Notes: generated from the sequence alone by a model not told the origin. A stretch of DNA of 23,438 bases from Eubacterium sp. UBA3720 (GCA_002371335.1 DFHP01000060.1:17911-41348); one strand, 5' to 3'. Positions 1-7,658 are shown, counted from the first letter of the stretch. Program-made: numbers and translations.

Positions 1-1233
1 TCTCCGACGCAGTTCAAATATCTGGTAAACTATCTGCACAGACATAACATAGGCGTCATCCTTGACTGGGTACCGGCCCACTTCCCGAAGGACGCCAACG
101 GACTTGCCGAATTTGACGGAGACGCTGTATATGAGCATGCTGATCCGCGCCAGGGCGAGCATCCCGACTGGGGAACAAAAATATTCAATTACGGCCGTCC
201 CGAGGTAAAGAACTTCCTGATCGGCAACGCGCTGTACTGGGTAGAAGAGTTCCATATTGACGGACTCCGTGTAGACGCAGTCGCTTCCATGCTGTACCTG
301 GACTATGGACGTCAGGACGGCCAGTGGGTGGCAAACGAATACGGCGGAAACGAAAACCTTGAGGCGATCGAGTTCTTCAAACACCTGAACTCCCTGGTAA
401 CAGGAAAGAATCCGGGCGTCATGATGATCGCGGAAGAGTCCACGGCGTGGCCAAAGGTAACGGGAGACGTGGAGGACGACGGACTCGGATTCACGCTCAA
501 ATGGAATATGGGATGGATGCATGACTTCCTTGAGTATATGAAGCTGGATCCATATTTCCGCAAAAACAACCACAATAAGATGACGTTCGCGATGACTTAC
601 GCTTACGCGGAAAATTACATCCTCGTACTTTCCCATGACGAGGTAGTTCATCTGAAATGCTCCATGATAAATAAGATGCCCGGCCTTGAGGACGATAAGT
701 TCGAGAACCTGAAAGCCGGTTACGGATTCATGTTCGGACATCCGGGCAAAAAACTGCTCTTCATGGGACAGGATTTCGGTCAGTACCGTGAGTGGAGCGA
801 GGAGCGGGAGATCGACTGGTTCCTGCTTGAGGACAAACGTCACCAGCATATGAAGACATGGGTAAGCGACCTTTTGAAGCTGGAAAAGAAATATCCTGCA
901 TTATATGCGACGGATATGGACTACAGAGGCTTCCAGTGGGTTAACGCAAACGACGCCGACAGAAGCATCTTCAGCTTCATCAGATGGGATCCGGAGGGAA
1001 AGGAGAATCTGCTGTTCGTGATCAACTTTACTCCGGTAGCAAGACCTGACTACTGGTGCGGACTTCCGCAGAACAAAAAATGCACTCTGCTTTTGGACAG
1101 CCGTTCAGAAAGATACGGCGGAGAGCACAAGGCAAAGAAAACATACAAAGCATATGAGAGTGAGTGCGACGGTATGCCGTTCCACATCGAATATGACTTG
1201 CCGGCTTACGGCGTAGCCGTATTCAAATTCTAA
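1..1233 (+). CDS. glgB: 1,4-alpha-glucan branching enzyme, 3' part
   Basis: The reading frame is open from base 1, so the 5' end lies outside the window; 410 residues are visible of a family usually over 600 long. The enzyme cuts an alpha-1,4 glucan chain and rejoins it as an alpha-1,6 branch during glycogen synthesis in the cytoplasm. The GH13 catalytic signatures are present in order: DWVPAHFPKD, then GLRVDAVASMLYLDY with the nucleophile Asp at bases 274-276, then MMIAEEST with the acid/base Glu at 433-435, then LSHDEVVH. Just after that His the usual Gly-Lys is replaced by LKCSM, a small family variation. The end of the protein is the beta-sandwich domain typical of GH13 enzymes. A terminator follows within 20 bases, so glgB appears to end its transcript and is not part of the pilus operon. 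Confidence 0.96.
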   Translation, partial: SPTQFKYLVNYLHRHNIGVILDWVPAHFPKDANGLAEFDGDAVYEHADPRQGEHPDWGTKIFNYGRPEVKNFLIGNALYWVEEFHIDGLRVDAVASMLYLDYGRQDGQWVANEYGGNENLEAIEFFKHLNSLVTGKNPGVMMIAEESTAWPKVTGDVEDDGLGFTLKWNMGWMHDFLEYMKLDPYFRKNNHNKMTFAMTYAYAENYILVLSHDEVVHLKCSMINKMPGLEDDKFENLKAGYGFMFGHPGKKLLFMGQDFGQYREWSEEREIDWFLLEDKRHQHMKTWVSDLLKLEKKYPALYATDMDYRGFQWVNANDADRSIFSFIRWDPEGKENLLFVINFTPVARPDYWCGLPQNKKCTLLLDSRSERYGGEHKAKKTYKAYESECDGMPFHIEYDLPAYGVAVFKF

Positions 1234-1247
1234 GAAATTAAAGACAG

Positions 1248-1284
1248 GGCGGGACAGTTCAGTAAAGAACTGCCTCGCCTTTTT
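1248..1284 (+). terminator. Intrinsic terminator of glgB
   Basis: The arms GGCGGGACAGTTC and GAACTGCCTCGCC pair over 13 positions with one mismatch and one G-T pair, around a six-base loop AGTAAA, and are followed by TTTTT. It lies 15 bases after the glgB stop. Confidence 0.88.
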
Positions 1285-1292
1285 CGGTCCCA

Positions 1293-1517
1293 AAGAACCG
1301 GTGAACCAGCGAACCGGAGTCTGCACCGTGCATCTTCTGGCTTGAAGAACCGGTGAACCAGCGAACCGGAGTCTGCACCGTGCATCTTCTGGCTTGAAGA
1401 ACCGGTGAACCAGCGAATCGGAGTCTGCACCGTGCATCTTCTGGTTTGAAGAACCGGTGAACCAGCGAACCGGAGTCTGCACCGCGCATCTTCTGGCTTG
1501 AAGAACCGGTGAACCGG
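1293..1517. repeat. 52-bp tandem repeat, about 4.3 copies
   Basis: Units begin at 1293, 1345, 1397 and 1449, with a partial fifth copy from 1501. Each starts AAGAACCGGTGAACCAGCGA and ends CATCTTCTGGCTTG, and copies differ at only a few bases. The unit start contains an 8-bp subrepeat of the type GAACCGGT/GAACCAGC/GAACCGGA. There are no variable spacers. The array lies between the glgB terminator and the pilus promoter. All three minus-strand frames stay open through it, a side effect of the repeat rather than evidence of genes. Confidence 0.95.
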
Positions 1518-1547
1518 TGTCCGCGTCATCCACTTTGGGAAAATGAC

Positions 1548-1576
1548 TGGACAAGCATAAAAATATATTATATAAT
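1548..1576 (+). promoter_or_regulatory. Promoter of the Tad pilus operon
   Basis: A -35 TGGACA (1548-1553) and a perfect -10 TATAAT (1571-1576) are separated by 17 bp, a sigma-A type arrangement. Transcription would begin near 1583, leaving a leader of about 310 nt that contains the 25-bp and 13-bp repeats. No other convincing promoter was seen before the first pilus gene. Confidence 0.72.
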
Positions 1577-1609
1577 TCGGTTTACATAAACGAAATAAAT
1601 CTGTATAAA

Positions 1610-1784
1610 AAATCAATTCAAACAATCAATCTGAAAATCAATTCAAAGAACCAATCTGAAAATCAATTCAAAGAACCAATCTGGAAATCAATTCAAAGAA
1701 CCAATCTGGAAATCAATTCAAAGAATCGATCTGGAAATCAATTCAAACAATCAATCTGGAATTCAATTTAAAGAAGCAATTAAG
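1610..1784. repeat. 25-bp tandem repeat in the pilus operon leader
   Basis: Six clear units start at 1610, 1635, 1660, 1685, 1710 and 1735, built on AAATCAATTCAAAGAACCAA followed by TCTGG. A degenerate seventh unit follows. The A-rich array lies in the predicted 5' untranslated leader. It is contiguous, so it is not a CRISPR array. Confidence 0.93.
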
Positions 1785-1794
1785 GAAATCAGTC

Positions 1795-1846
1795 CAGAGA
1801 AACAGTTCAGAGAAACAATTCAGAAAAACAATTCAGAAAAACAAAT
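1795..1846. repeat. 13-bp tandem repeat in the same leader
   Basis: Four units begin at 1795, 1808, 1821 and 1834, of the type CAGAGAAACAGTT drifting to CAGAAAAACAATT. The array directly follows the decayed end of the 25-bp array. Confidence 0.88.
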
Positions 1847-1852
1847 AAAAAA

Positions 1853-1886
1853 TGCAGGTCCCTGCCTGCAGGAAAACCTGAGGTGA
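1853..1886 (+). promoter_or_regulatory. Hairpins and ribosome site of the first prepilin peptidase
   Basis: TGCAGG (1853-1858) can pair with CCTGCA (1865-1870), and CAGG (1869-1872) with CCTG (1877-1880). The second hairpin abuts a strong ribosome site GAGGTGA (about 1880-1886). The ATG inside that site opens only a four-codon frame, so TTG at 1893 is the better start. Confidence 0.5.
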
Positions 1887-1892
1887 TGCGGT

Positions 1893-2324
1893 TTGTATAA
1901 ATTGCTTGCGCTGGCGACGTCTGTCTTCGCGGCCTGGCAGGATGAAAAATGCCATAAGGTCTCAGGCAGATTGCTGGCTTTGTCCTTGGCTTGTTCGTTA
2001 ACTGCGAGATTCGTCATGATCCTTGAAGGAATTGAAGAGGTGCAAAGTTTGTTTTTATGCGTTCTTCCCGGAATGGCAGTACCGGCAGTTATCCTATGGT
2101 GGTTTTTCAGAAAAAAAGCAATGGGAGCCGCCGATGTAAAATTGCTGATCGTGCTGGGCAGTATCATGGGACCGGGAAGGGTCCTTGATTGTATGCTCAG
2201 AGCGTGCATTGCAGGTCTGATGGTCTATTCATTGAGATATGCAAATGGAAATACCGGCAGAGAAATGCCATTTGCGCTGCCGGTTCTGATCAGTGTCCTT
2301 ATGTGGACCATGTCTATGTATTGA
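1893..2324 (+). CDS. A24 family prepilin peptidase (first copy)
   Basis: A 143-residue, mostly hydrophobic protein that would sit in the membrane and cleave the leader from Flp pilin and pseudopilins. It is the short form of family A24, lacking the methylase domain. Two aspartates stand where the aspartyl protease needs them: AAWQDEKCHKVSG early, and AMGAADVKLLIVLGSIMG in the second half. The second motif reads GAAD instead of the usual GxGD. The start is TTG, seven bases after GAGGTGA; no in-frame ATG fits. It is the first gene of the Tad operon, and a second A24 gene lies at 10486. Confidence in the family is good; whether both peptidases are active cannot be judged here. Confidence 0.82.
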   Translation: MYKLLALATSVFAAWQDEKCHKVSGRLLALSLACSLTARFVMILEGIEEVQSLFLCVLPGMAVPAVILWWFFRKKAMGAADVKLLIVLGSIMGPGRVLDCMLRACIAGLMVYSLRYANGNTGREMPFALPVLISVLMWTMSMY

Positions 2325-2385
2325 AGAAAGATCAGCCGGAACGAGGATGAATTTTTGATTTATCAGAACAGATCCTGTTAATCAA

Positions 2386-2430
2386 ATAATGATGTACCAG
2401 ATAATGATGTACCAGATAATGATGTACCGG
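2386..2430. repeat. 15-bp tandem repeat before the TadZ/CpaE-like gene
   Basis: Three units of ATAATGATGTACCAG start at 2386, 2401 and 2416. Because 15 is a multiple of three, the array adds an open in-frame stretch (MMYQI repeated) ahead of the following gene. The real start is probably the ATG at 2452, after GGGAGGCGAG. Confidence 0.93.
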
Positions 2431-2451
2431 ATCATCAAGGGAGGCGAGGTA

Positions 2452-3453
2452 ATGGAGTTTGGGCCAAAGGTACTTGCGATCTGCGACTGGGAAGAGGGGT
2501 TTGGAGTCGGCCTTATGGAGTATATCCAGAGTAAAAAAAGAATAACAATGGATATTCATGTTTTTACCGAGGTTGAAACACTGCGCAGATACGCTGAAAA
2601 GAAGCATATAAATCTTTTGCTTATATCGGACCGCCTGATGAGCGATGTGGTCCGTGAGCTGAGTATCGAACGGGTGTTGATACTTTCAGAAGGTTTCCGG
2701 CAGGAAAAGTATGATGATTTTGCCTATGTATATAAATATCAGCCGGCAGATAATATCCTGCAGGAAATCTTCCGGGCAGCCGGAGCAGGGGATCATCTGG
2801 CTGAAGGAGAACGGATCTGGAAAAAAAGAAAAAGTATTCTGGGAATCTGCAGTCCTGCGGGATGCGGCAGCAGCATGCTTTTTGCCATAGCGATGGGCCG
2901 GAATCTGGCTCGGAGGTTCAGAGTCCTTTATATGGACCTGGAAAGCATATCCGGTTTTGAAGAGCTGACAGGCATACATTCGGAGCAAAACTTCAGCGAC
3001 CTGATCTATATGTTTCGCAGGACAGGTGCCGAAGCCGTCAGGAAGCTTGGGGATATGATCTGTTCTGCCGGAGATATGGATTATCTGGCGCCTGTACGTT
3101 CGCCGGAAGATTTTTTCAACATGTCACAGGAGGAGATCAAAGAGCTTTTACGGCTGATCATGGAAGAGAGCGATTATGAGATCGTGATCCTGGACCTGGA
3201 TGCGGATATGCCATACATGACAGCCATGGCTGAACTGGCAGACAAGATCTTTTTGATAACGGAAAACGACTCTCCGGCAAGGGCAAAAACAGCACGCTTT
3301 CGAAAGCTGATGCAAAGGGGAAATCTGCGCCTTCTGCAGGAAAAGGAAGTGATCGTAGAGCTTCCGCCGGTCAGGATGCAGCGGGAAGGCAGAGGCATAT
3401 TCGACGAGATCAGAAGGAGCGGGATAGGGGAGGCGGCGGAGAAATATGTATGA
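2452..3453 (+). CDS. TadZ/CpaE-like pilus localisation protein
   Basis: A cytoplasmic protein of 333 residues. Residues 1-110 look like a receiver-type alpha/beta domain (KVLAICDWEE, NLLLISDRL, RVLILSEG), and residues 127-333 like a MinD/ParA-type P-loop domain (KSILGICSPAGCGSS, RVLYMDLESISGF, YEIVILDLDADM). In Tad systems this protein places the pilus machine and acts next to the TadA ATPase. The P-loop is degenerate: residues 134-141 read SPAGCGSS, with no lysine of a GKT/S motif, so ATP binding may be weak or lost. The chosen ATG has a ribosome site GGGAGGCGAG seven bases upstream. An upstream in-frame ATG at 2389 would add 21 residues that are pure 15-bp repeat. Confidence 0.83.
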   Translation: MEFGPKVLAICDWEEGFGVGLMEYIQSKKRITMDIHVFTEVETLRRYAEKKHINLLLISDRLMSDVVRELSIERVLILSEGFRQEKYDDFAYVYKYQPADNILQEIFRAAGAGDHLAEGERIWKKRKSILGICSPAGCGSSMLFAIAMGRNLARRFRVLYMDLESISGFEELTGIHSEQNFSDLIYMFRRTGAEAVRKLGDMICSAGDMDYLAPVRSPEDFFNMSQEEIKELLRLIMEESDYEIVILDLDADMPYMTAMAELADKIFLITENDSPARAKTARFRKLMQRGNLRLLQEKEVIVELPPVRMQREGRGIFDEIRRSGIGEAAEKYV

Positions 3454-3534
3454 ATATTCTTACAACAGTGTGGCGTATGGCTGCCCGGGCCGGTGAGCAG
3501 CGTATGACTGTCCAGACGACTTTCGTATTCGGAG

Positions 3535-3612
3535 GGGATAATCAGATGAGCAGACATGAAGGGATAATAACGTGAACAGACGTGAAGGGATAATAATGTG
3601 AGCAGACGTGAA
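3535..3612. repeat. 26-bp tandem repeat made of ribosome-site-like units
   Basis: Three units begin at 3535, 3561 and 3587, in the pattern GGGATAATAATGTGAGCAGA followed by CGTGAA. Each junction reads GAAGGGATAATAATG/ACGTG, a Shine-Dalgarno-like run a few bases before ATG or GTG. The resulting mini-frames end at once in overlapping TGA stops (for example GTGA). A related GAAGGGGGAAGATTGAATG continues at 3611-3628. Confidence 0.9.
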
Positions 3613-3763
3613 GGGGGAAGATTGAATGAGACTGGGGATAACAGAGAGAAGAAGGATGAAAGCGGCAGCGGCATGGGATGTGATTACAGACAATCCGGTT
3701 TGGGCGTGGCGATGGGATCAGGATAGCAGCCGATGGGTAAGCAGGACAAATCATGGGAATATC

Positions 3764-3931
3764 GAACGGAATCATGAAAGTATCGAACGAAATCCCGGGA
3801 GTACCGAACGAAATCTCGGGAGTAGCGAACGAAATCCCGGGAGTACCGAACGAAATCTCGGGAGTAGCGAACGAAATCACGGAAGTATCGAATAAAATCA
3901 TTGGAATATTGAATGAAATCATGGAGGAAGA
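3764..3931. repeat. 21-bp tandem repeat before or at the start of the TadA ATPase gene
   Basis: Eight units start at 3764, 3785, 3806, 3827, 3848, 3869, 3890 and 3911. The inner ones alternate between GAACGAAATCCCGGGAGTAC-C and GAACGAAATCTCGGGAGTAG-C, giving a 42-bp higher-order repeat. The period equals seven codons. In the ATPase frame the units read as heptads such as PNEISGV and ANEIPGV. A second frame (ATG at 3626 to stop at 3895, 89 codons, preceded by GGGGGAAG) is also open and reads ERNLGSS. Whether either frame is translated is unclear. Confidence 0.92.
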
Positions 3932-3944
3932 AGGACGGAAAAAC

Positions 3945-5348
3945 GTGGAAAAGAGTTATAAAAAAGGCTTTTTACAGGATATAAAAAGCCGATGGTCAAA
4001 AATACCATTCGGAAAACAGCTGTATGGGGCCAAAGAGGCTGTAAAAGATGAAGATCAGGAGTATTTGAAAGAAACAGAATGGGAAATCTTTGATGAAGGA
4101 AATAGTTTTGGAAATGGTTTTTCCGGCGCCGGCGCGGGAGCAGAGGGTGGGGAGACGGCGGGGGAGGGGACTGCGCTTGAGCACAGACTGCGGGAGAAGC
4201 TGGTGGAGGAGCTGCAGGAAAACGGGCAGATGTCGGATGAAGAGGTCTGGAGATATGTAGATGGAATGATCATGACAGAGAACCGCGGAGCAGGTCTTTC
4301 TCTGGCAAAAATGGAGGATCTGAGAAGAGATCTGTTTTTTTCCGTACGGCGTCTGGATATTTTGCAGGAGCTGATCGATGACCCGGAAATCACCGAGATC
4401 ATGGTGAACGGATATCGGGATATTTTCATTGAAAAGGGAGGGAGACTGATCCGATGGCACAAAAGATTTATCACGGAAGCGCGACTGGAGGATGTGATCC
4501 AGCAGATCGCGGGGCGGTGCAACAGAGTTGTGAATGAGCAGCACCCGATCGTGGACGCAAGGCTGGAAAACGGCGCAAGGGTAAATATTGTTTTGCCGCC
4601 GGTATCATTGGGAGGGCCGATCCTCACCATAAGGCGTTTTCCCGATGAACCGATCACGATGAAAAAGCTGGTGAGAAGCGGAAGTCTTACGAAAGAGGCG
4701 GCGGATTTTCTGGCGGCTCTGGTGCGAGCGGGATATTCGGTCGTAGTGGGGGGCGGCACTTCAACAGGCAAAACTACGTTCTTAAATGCTTTGACAGAAT
4801 TTATCCCATCGGATGAGAGGATCATCACCATCGAGGATAACGCGGAGCTGCAGATAAGGGAGATCCCGAATCTGGTAAGGCTGGAGGTAAAAAACGCAAA
4901 TCTGGAAGAGAACACGGAGATCACCATAAGAGATCTGATAAGGACAGCGCTGCGCATGAGGCCGGACCGGATCATCATCGGCGAGGTCAGAGGCGCCGAA
5001 GCGGGCGATTTTCTGACGGCCCTGAATACAGGACATGACGGAAGCCTTGGCAGCGCCCACGCAAATAATGTGAGGGATATGATAAGCCGTTTGGAAATGA
5101 TGGTGCTGATGGGCATGGATCTGCCTGTGGGACTGATCCGAAGACAGATAGCTTCAGGAGTTGATATTCTGATCCATCTGACAAGGGATAAGAACGGCCG
5201 CAGATGTGTGGATGAGATCGCGGAGATTACAGGGATCAGTAACGATGAAGTGCAGATCAGGACACTGTATAAACGAAACGAAGAAGGAATTTTTGTCAGG
5301 GAGGCGGAGCTTTGCGGGCAGGAAAAACTAAATCGAAGGAGCAGCTGA
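3945..5348 (+). CDS. tadA: TadA/CpaF secretion ATPase
   Basis: The hexameric ATPase that powers Flp pilus assembly at the inner face of the membrane. After an acidic, variable N-terminal part comes the conserved N-terminal domain (LIDDPEITEIMVNGY, HPIVDARLENGARVN) and then the ATPase core: Walker A GGGTSTGKTTF near base 4752, the Asp box TIEDNAELQI, Walker B RIIIGEVRGAEA and the His box GHDGSLGSAHAN. All catalytic motifs are intact. I chose GTG at 3945, ten bases after AAGGA, giving 467 residues, normal for the family. The frame also stays open upstream to ATG 3753 through the 21-bp heptad repeat, and ATG 3921 is possible, so the N-terminus is uncertain. The end overlaps tadB by 37 bases. Confidence 0.93.
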   Translation: MEKSYKKGFLQDIKSRWSKIPFGKQLYGAKEAVKDEDQEYLKETEWEIFDEGNSFGNGFSGAGAGAEGGETAGEGTALEHRLREKLVEELQENGQMSDEEVWRYVDGMIMTENRGAGLSLAKMEDLRRDLFFSVRRLDILQELIDDPEITEIMVNGYRDIFIEKGGRLIRWHKRFITEARLEDVIQQIAGRCNRVVNEQHPIVDARLENGARVNIVLPPVSLGGPILTIRRFPDEPITMKKLVRSGSLTKEAADFLAALVRAGYSVVVGGGTSTGKTTFLNALTEFIPSDERIITIEDNAELQIREIPNLVRLEVKNANLEENTEITIRDLIRTALRMRPDRIIIGEVRGAEAGDFLTALNTGHDGSLGSAHANNVRDMISRLEMMVLMGMDLPVGLIRRQIASGVDILIHLTRDKNGRRCVDEIAEITGISNDEVQIRTLYKRNEEGIFVREAELCGQEKLNRRSS

Positions 5349-6085
5349 TTTATTACGGAGAATATATTTTTTCTCCCGGGGAATGGGTCAGGTATGGGGC
5401 GGAGGGTGTTTTGCTCGGGACGTTTATCGTCTGGATCTGCTACAGGGATCTGCGGGCGGCGTTTCTGGTTATTCCCGTCGCCGCGGTCTGGCTCAGGAAC
5501 AAAAACAAAACACTCTGTGAAAAACGCAGGCGCCTGCTTTTGTATCATTTCAGAGAATTTCTGGGGTCATTTTACTCAGGCATGCGCGCGGGGTACTCGA
5601 TGGAAAACAGTACCTCCGCCGCGGCAAAGGATATGCAGCGGCTTTACGGGAGGGAGGATCCGATGGTAAGGGAACTGAAGGAGATCCTGAAAAAGTGCAG
5701 ACTGCAGATTCCGATTGAAGAAGCGTTTTATGATTTTGGAAGACGAAGCGGCCTGGAGGACATCTATCATTTTTCAGAAATCGTGATGATATCGAAAAAA
5801 AGCGGCGGAGATACCGGAAAGATATTGCAGGCGTGTTATCGTGCCATCTCGGAAAAGATGGATACGGAAAAAGAGATCAGAACAGGCATAGCCTCACAGC
5901 AGTATGAACAGCAGATCATGAGCATCATGCCGGCGGCAATCGTTCTGTATCTGAGGCTGTCATTTTCGGCCCTGATGAATGATATGTACGGAAACCCGGC
6001 CGGCGCGGCTTTTATGACCGCGGCGCTTCTGGTATACTGTTTTGCTTTTTTCTGGGGAAAAAAGATCGTGCGGATCGAGGTATAA
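5312..6085 (+). CDS. tadB: TadB-like pilus platform membrane protein
   Basis: A 257-residue type II secretion F-domain protein that with TadC forms the membrane platform on which the ATPase acts. Two membrane segments lie near the start (VLLGTFIVWICY, AAFLVIPVAAVWL) and two near the end (IMPAAIVLYLRLSFSALM, AAFMTAALLVYCFAFFW). Between them is the helical cytoplasmic domain with the family pattern LGSFYSGMRAGYSMENS, then EAFYDFGRRSGLEDI and SKKSGGDTGKIL. The start is TTG with GGGAGGCGG just upstream, inside the end of the ATPase gene, suggesting translational coupling. It is slightly shorter than many TadB proteins. Confidence 0.88.
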   Translation: MRAGKTKSKEQLIYYGEYIFSPGEWVRYGAEGVLLGTFIVWICYRDLRAAFLVIPVAAVWLRNKNKTLCEKRRRLLLYHFREFLGSFYSGMRAGYSMENSTSAAAKDMQRLYGREDPMVRELKEILKKCRLQIPIEEAFYDFGRRSGLEDIYHFSEIVMISKKSGGDTGKILQACYRAISEKMDTEKEIRTGIASQQYEQQIMSIMPAAIVLYLRLSFSALMNDMYGNPAGAAFMTAALLVYCFAFFWGKKIVRIEV

Positions 6086-6087
6086 AC

Positions 6088-7401
6088 ATGAAAGTGATGT
6101 GGTTTTCAATGCTGTCGGCGGGAATACTCGTTTTTCTGAGATACAGAAGACTGCTCGATATGAAGGCTCTTCTGGTACTGCTCATAATAAATCTGGCCGG
6201 AACAGGCCTGTCCGCGAAGGAAAATTTTCTGGAACAGAGAAATAACGTGACAGAGCTTAAAAGAGACTCGGCACAGGATGCGGGGGAAATGGAGATGACC
6301 GTAAAAACTGATGACGGAGAAATCTATCCGGTGACGATACATCTGCCCTACGAAGAATATACAAAGGAAGAGGCGGGCGCTGAGATCCAAAAGGTAATGA
6401 GCACGCTGGATAAAGAAATTCTTGGCAAAAACACTTCGCCGGAGAAAATAACCAGGAATCTGAATCTTCCCGCAAAACTTCAGGATTCACCGGTGAATAT
6501 CAGCTGGTACAGCAGCAGACCTGATCTTCTGGACGCCTCCGGAGTGATCCACGGTTCTGATGAAGGCGGGACGGAAGTAATTCTGATGGCGGATCTTACG
6601 CTGCAGGACGTATCGGAGAGCTATAGGAGAAATATCGTAATCTTTCCCTCGGAAGAGGAGGACAGCAAAGCGGAGCAGATCAGGCTTTTTGCCGAAAATA
6701 TGAATGAAGGCAGCCGGAAAGGCACATTCTTTCTGCCGGACCGGTTCCGCGGCAAAGGGATACGATGGTACAGAAAAGGATCCCGGAACGGAATTATCCT
6801 GTCAGGCTTTGCGCTGCTTGCCGGGATCATGTGGGTCATGCGTGAGAAGGATAGCGAAAAAAAGGAACAGGAGAAACGAAACGAGCAGATGCTGCGGGAT
6901 TACCCCGGCCTCCTAAGCAAAATGCAGCTATACCTTCACGCGGGCCTGAGCATGCGGAAAACTCTTGAGCGGATCGAGCAGAGCTACCGCCGTCAGAATG
7001 TACTTGAACAAAGGAAGAAAAAAACAAATAGAACATGGAGGAAAGCATGGAAGAATACTGCGAAGAAACAGGATGTGCGCTACGCATATGAAGAAATCTC
7101 TTTGATCTGCGCAAAAATGCGAAGCGGGATGACTGAGCTGGAAGCGTACGAGGAATTTGGCAGAAGATGTTCGCTTCCATGCTATAAAGGGCTGGCGCTG
7201 CTGCTGACCCAGAACATGAAACGCGGAGGAACAGGACTGCTGGACCAGCTTGAGAGGGAATCGGCGGAGGCGTTCGAAAACCGAAAGCGTGAGGCAAAGA
7301 TGGAAGGTGAAAAAGCCGGGATCAGACTGCTCCTTCCCATGTGCCTGATGCTGATCGTGGTCATGGCGATGGTCATGGTCCCCGCGATGATGCAGTTTTG
7401 A
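6088..7401 (+). CDS. tadC: TadC-like platform protein with an extracytoplasmic insertion
   Basis: A 437-residue protein beginning two bases after tadB. Two membrane segments (about 4-18 and 25-42) are followed by some 190 residues with no membrane segment, then a membrane segment (about 234-250), the F domain (MLRDYPGLLSKMQLYLHAGL, ELEAYEEFGRRCSLPCYKGL, GGTGLLDQLERE) and a last membrane helix (about 412-435). TadC proteins are normally near 300 residues. The extra part, about 65-190, reads like an atypical bacterial Ig fold: LNLPAKLQDSPVNISWYSSR, then PDLLDASGVIHGSDEGGTEV, then ILMADLTLQ and a closing strand. Its flanking segments suggest it faces outward. The TadC identity is firm; the Ig-like reading is by pattern only. 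Confidence 0.86.
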   Translation: MKVMWFSMLSAGILVFLRYRRLLDMKALLVLLIINLAGTGLSAKENFLEQRNNVTELKRDSAQDAGEMEMTVKTDDGEIYPVTIHLPYEEYTKEEAGAEIQKVMSTLDKEILGKNTSPEKITRNLNLPAKLQDSPVNISWYSSRPDLLDASGVIHGSDEGGTEVILMADLTLQDVSESYRRNIVIFPSEEEDSKAEQIRLFAENMNEGSRKGTFFLPDRFRGKGIRWYRKGSRNGIILSGFALLAGIMWVMREKDSEKKEQEKRNEQMLRDYPGLLSKMQLYLHAGLSMRKTLERIEQSYRRQNVLEQRKKKTNRTWRKAWKNTAKKQDVRYAYEEISLICAKMRSGMTELEAYEEFGRRCSLPCYKGLALLLTQNMKRGGTGLLDQLERESAEAFENRKREAKMEGEKAGIRLLLPMCLMLIVVMAMVMVPAMMQF

Positions 7402-7486
7402 GAGAACGGAGGCAGGTTATTGCGAAAATCCCGCCCTCCGGAGATTTGAAATTACCTGAAGGTGTGAAAACAGGAAGGGAGTACAG

Positions 7487-7654
7487 ATGAACGAACTGAA
7501 ACGATTTATACAGGAAGAAGACGCCATCACAGTGGTGGAGATCATTTTGATCCTCGTAGTGCTGATCGCGCTGGTCATACTATTTAAATCACAGCTGACC
7601 AGTCTGGTCACTACTATTTTGCAAAAGATAACGAGTCAGGCAAACAGCGTTTAA
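7487..7654 (+). CDS. flp: Flp1-type type IVb pilin, major pilus subunit
   Basis: A 55-codon gene beginning MNELKRFIQEEDA and continuing ITVVEIILILVVLIALVILF. This is the classic Flp layout: a short charged leader, a probable cleavage site after Ala13, Glu at position +5 of the mature protein, and a long hydrophobic helix that packs into the pilus core. The short tail (KSQLTSLVTTILQKITSQ) is amphipathic. A strong ribosome site GGAAGGGA lies seven bases before the ATG. It sits between tadC and the DUF5702-like gene, the expected place. It would be cut by one of the two A24 peptidases encoded here and is probably the most abundant product of the operon. Confidence 0.92.
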   Translation: MNELKRFIQEEDAITVVEIILILVVLIALVILFKSQLTSLVTTILQKITSQANSV

Positions 7655-7658
7655 CGGA

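Noticed and set aside
1105..1625. Overlapping minus-strand reading frames through the 52-bp array
   Set aside because: They are open only because the repeat lacks stop codons, overlap one another in several frames and have no supporting ribosome site.
1293..1784. CRISPR-like arrays
   Set aside because: The 52-bp and 25-bp units are contiguous with no unique spacers, and no cas genes are present.
2389..2451. An extra 21 N-terminal residues on the TadZ/CpaE-like protein
   Set aside because: The stretch is 15-bp repeat plus the ribosome site of the ATG at 2452, so it is more likely untranslated.
4055..5548. A 497-codon minus-strand frame opposite the ATPase gene
   Set aside because: It is the antisense shadow of a strongly conserved CpaF gene with intact ATPase motifs; the Ser/Ile/Arg-rich translation matches nothing.
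7405..7440. A terminator between tadC and flp
   Set aside because: CGGAGG and CCCTCCG can pair, but the stem is imperfect and no T run follows; cotranscription is more likely.
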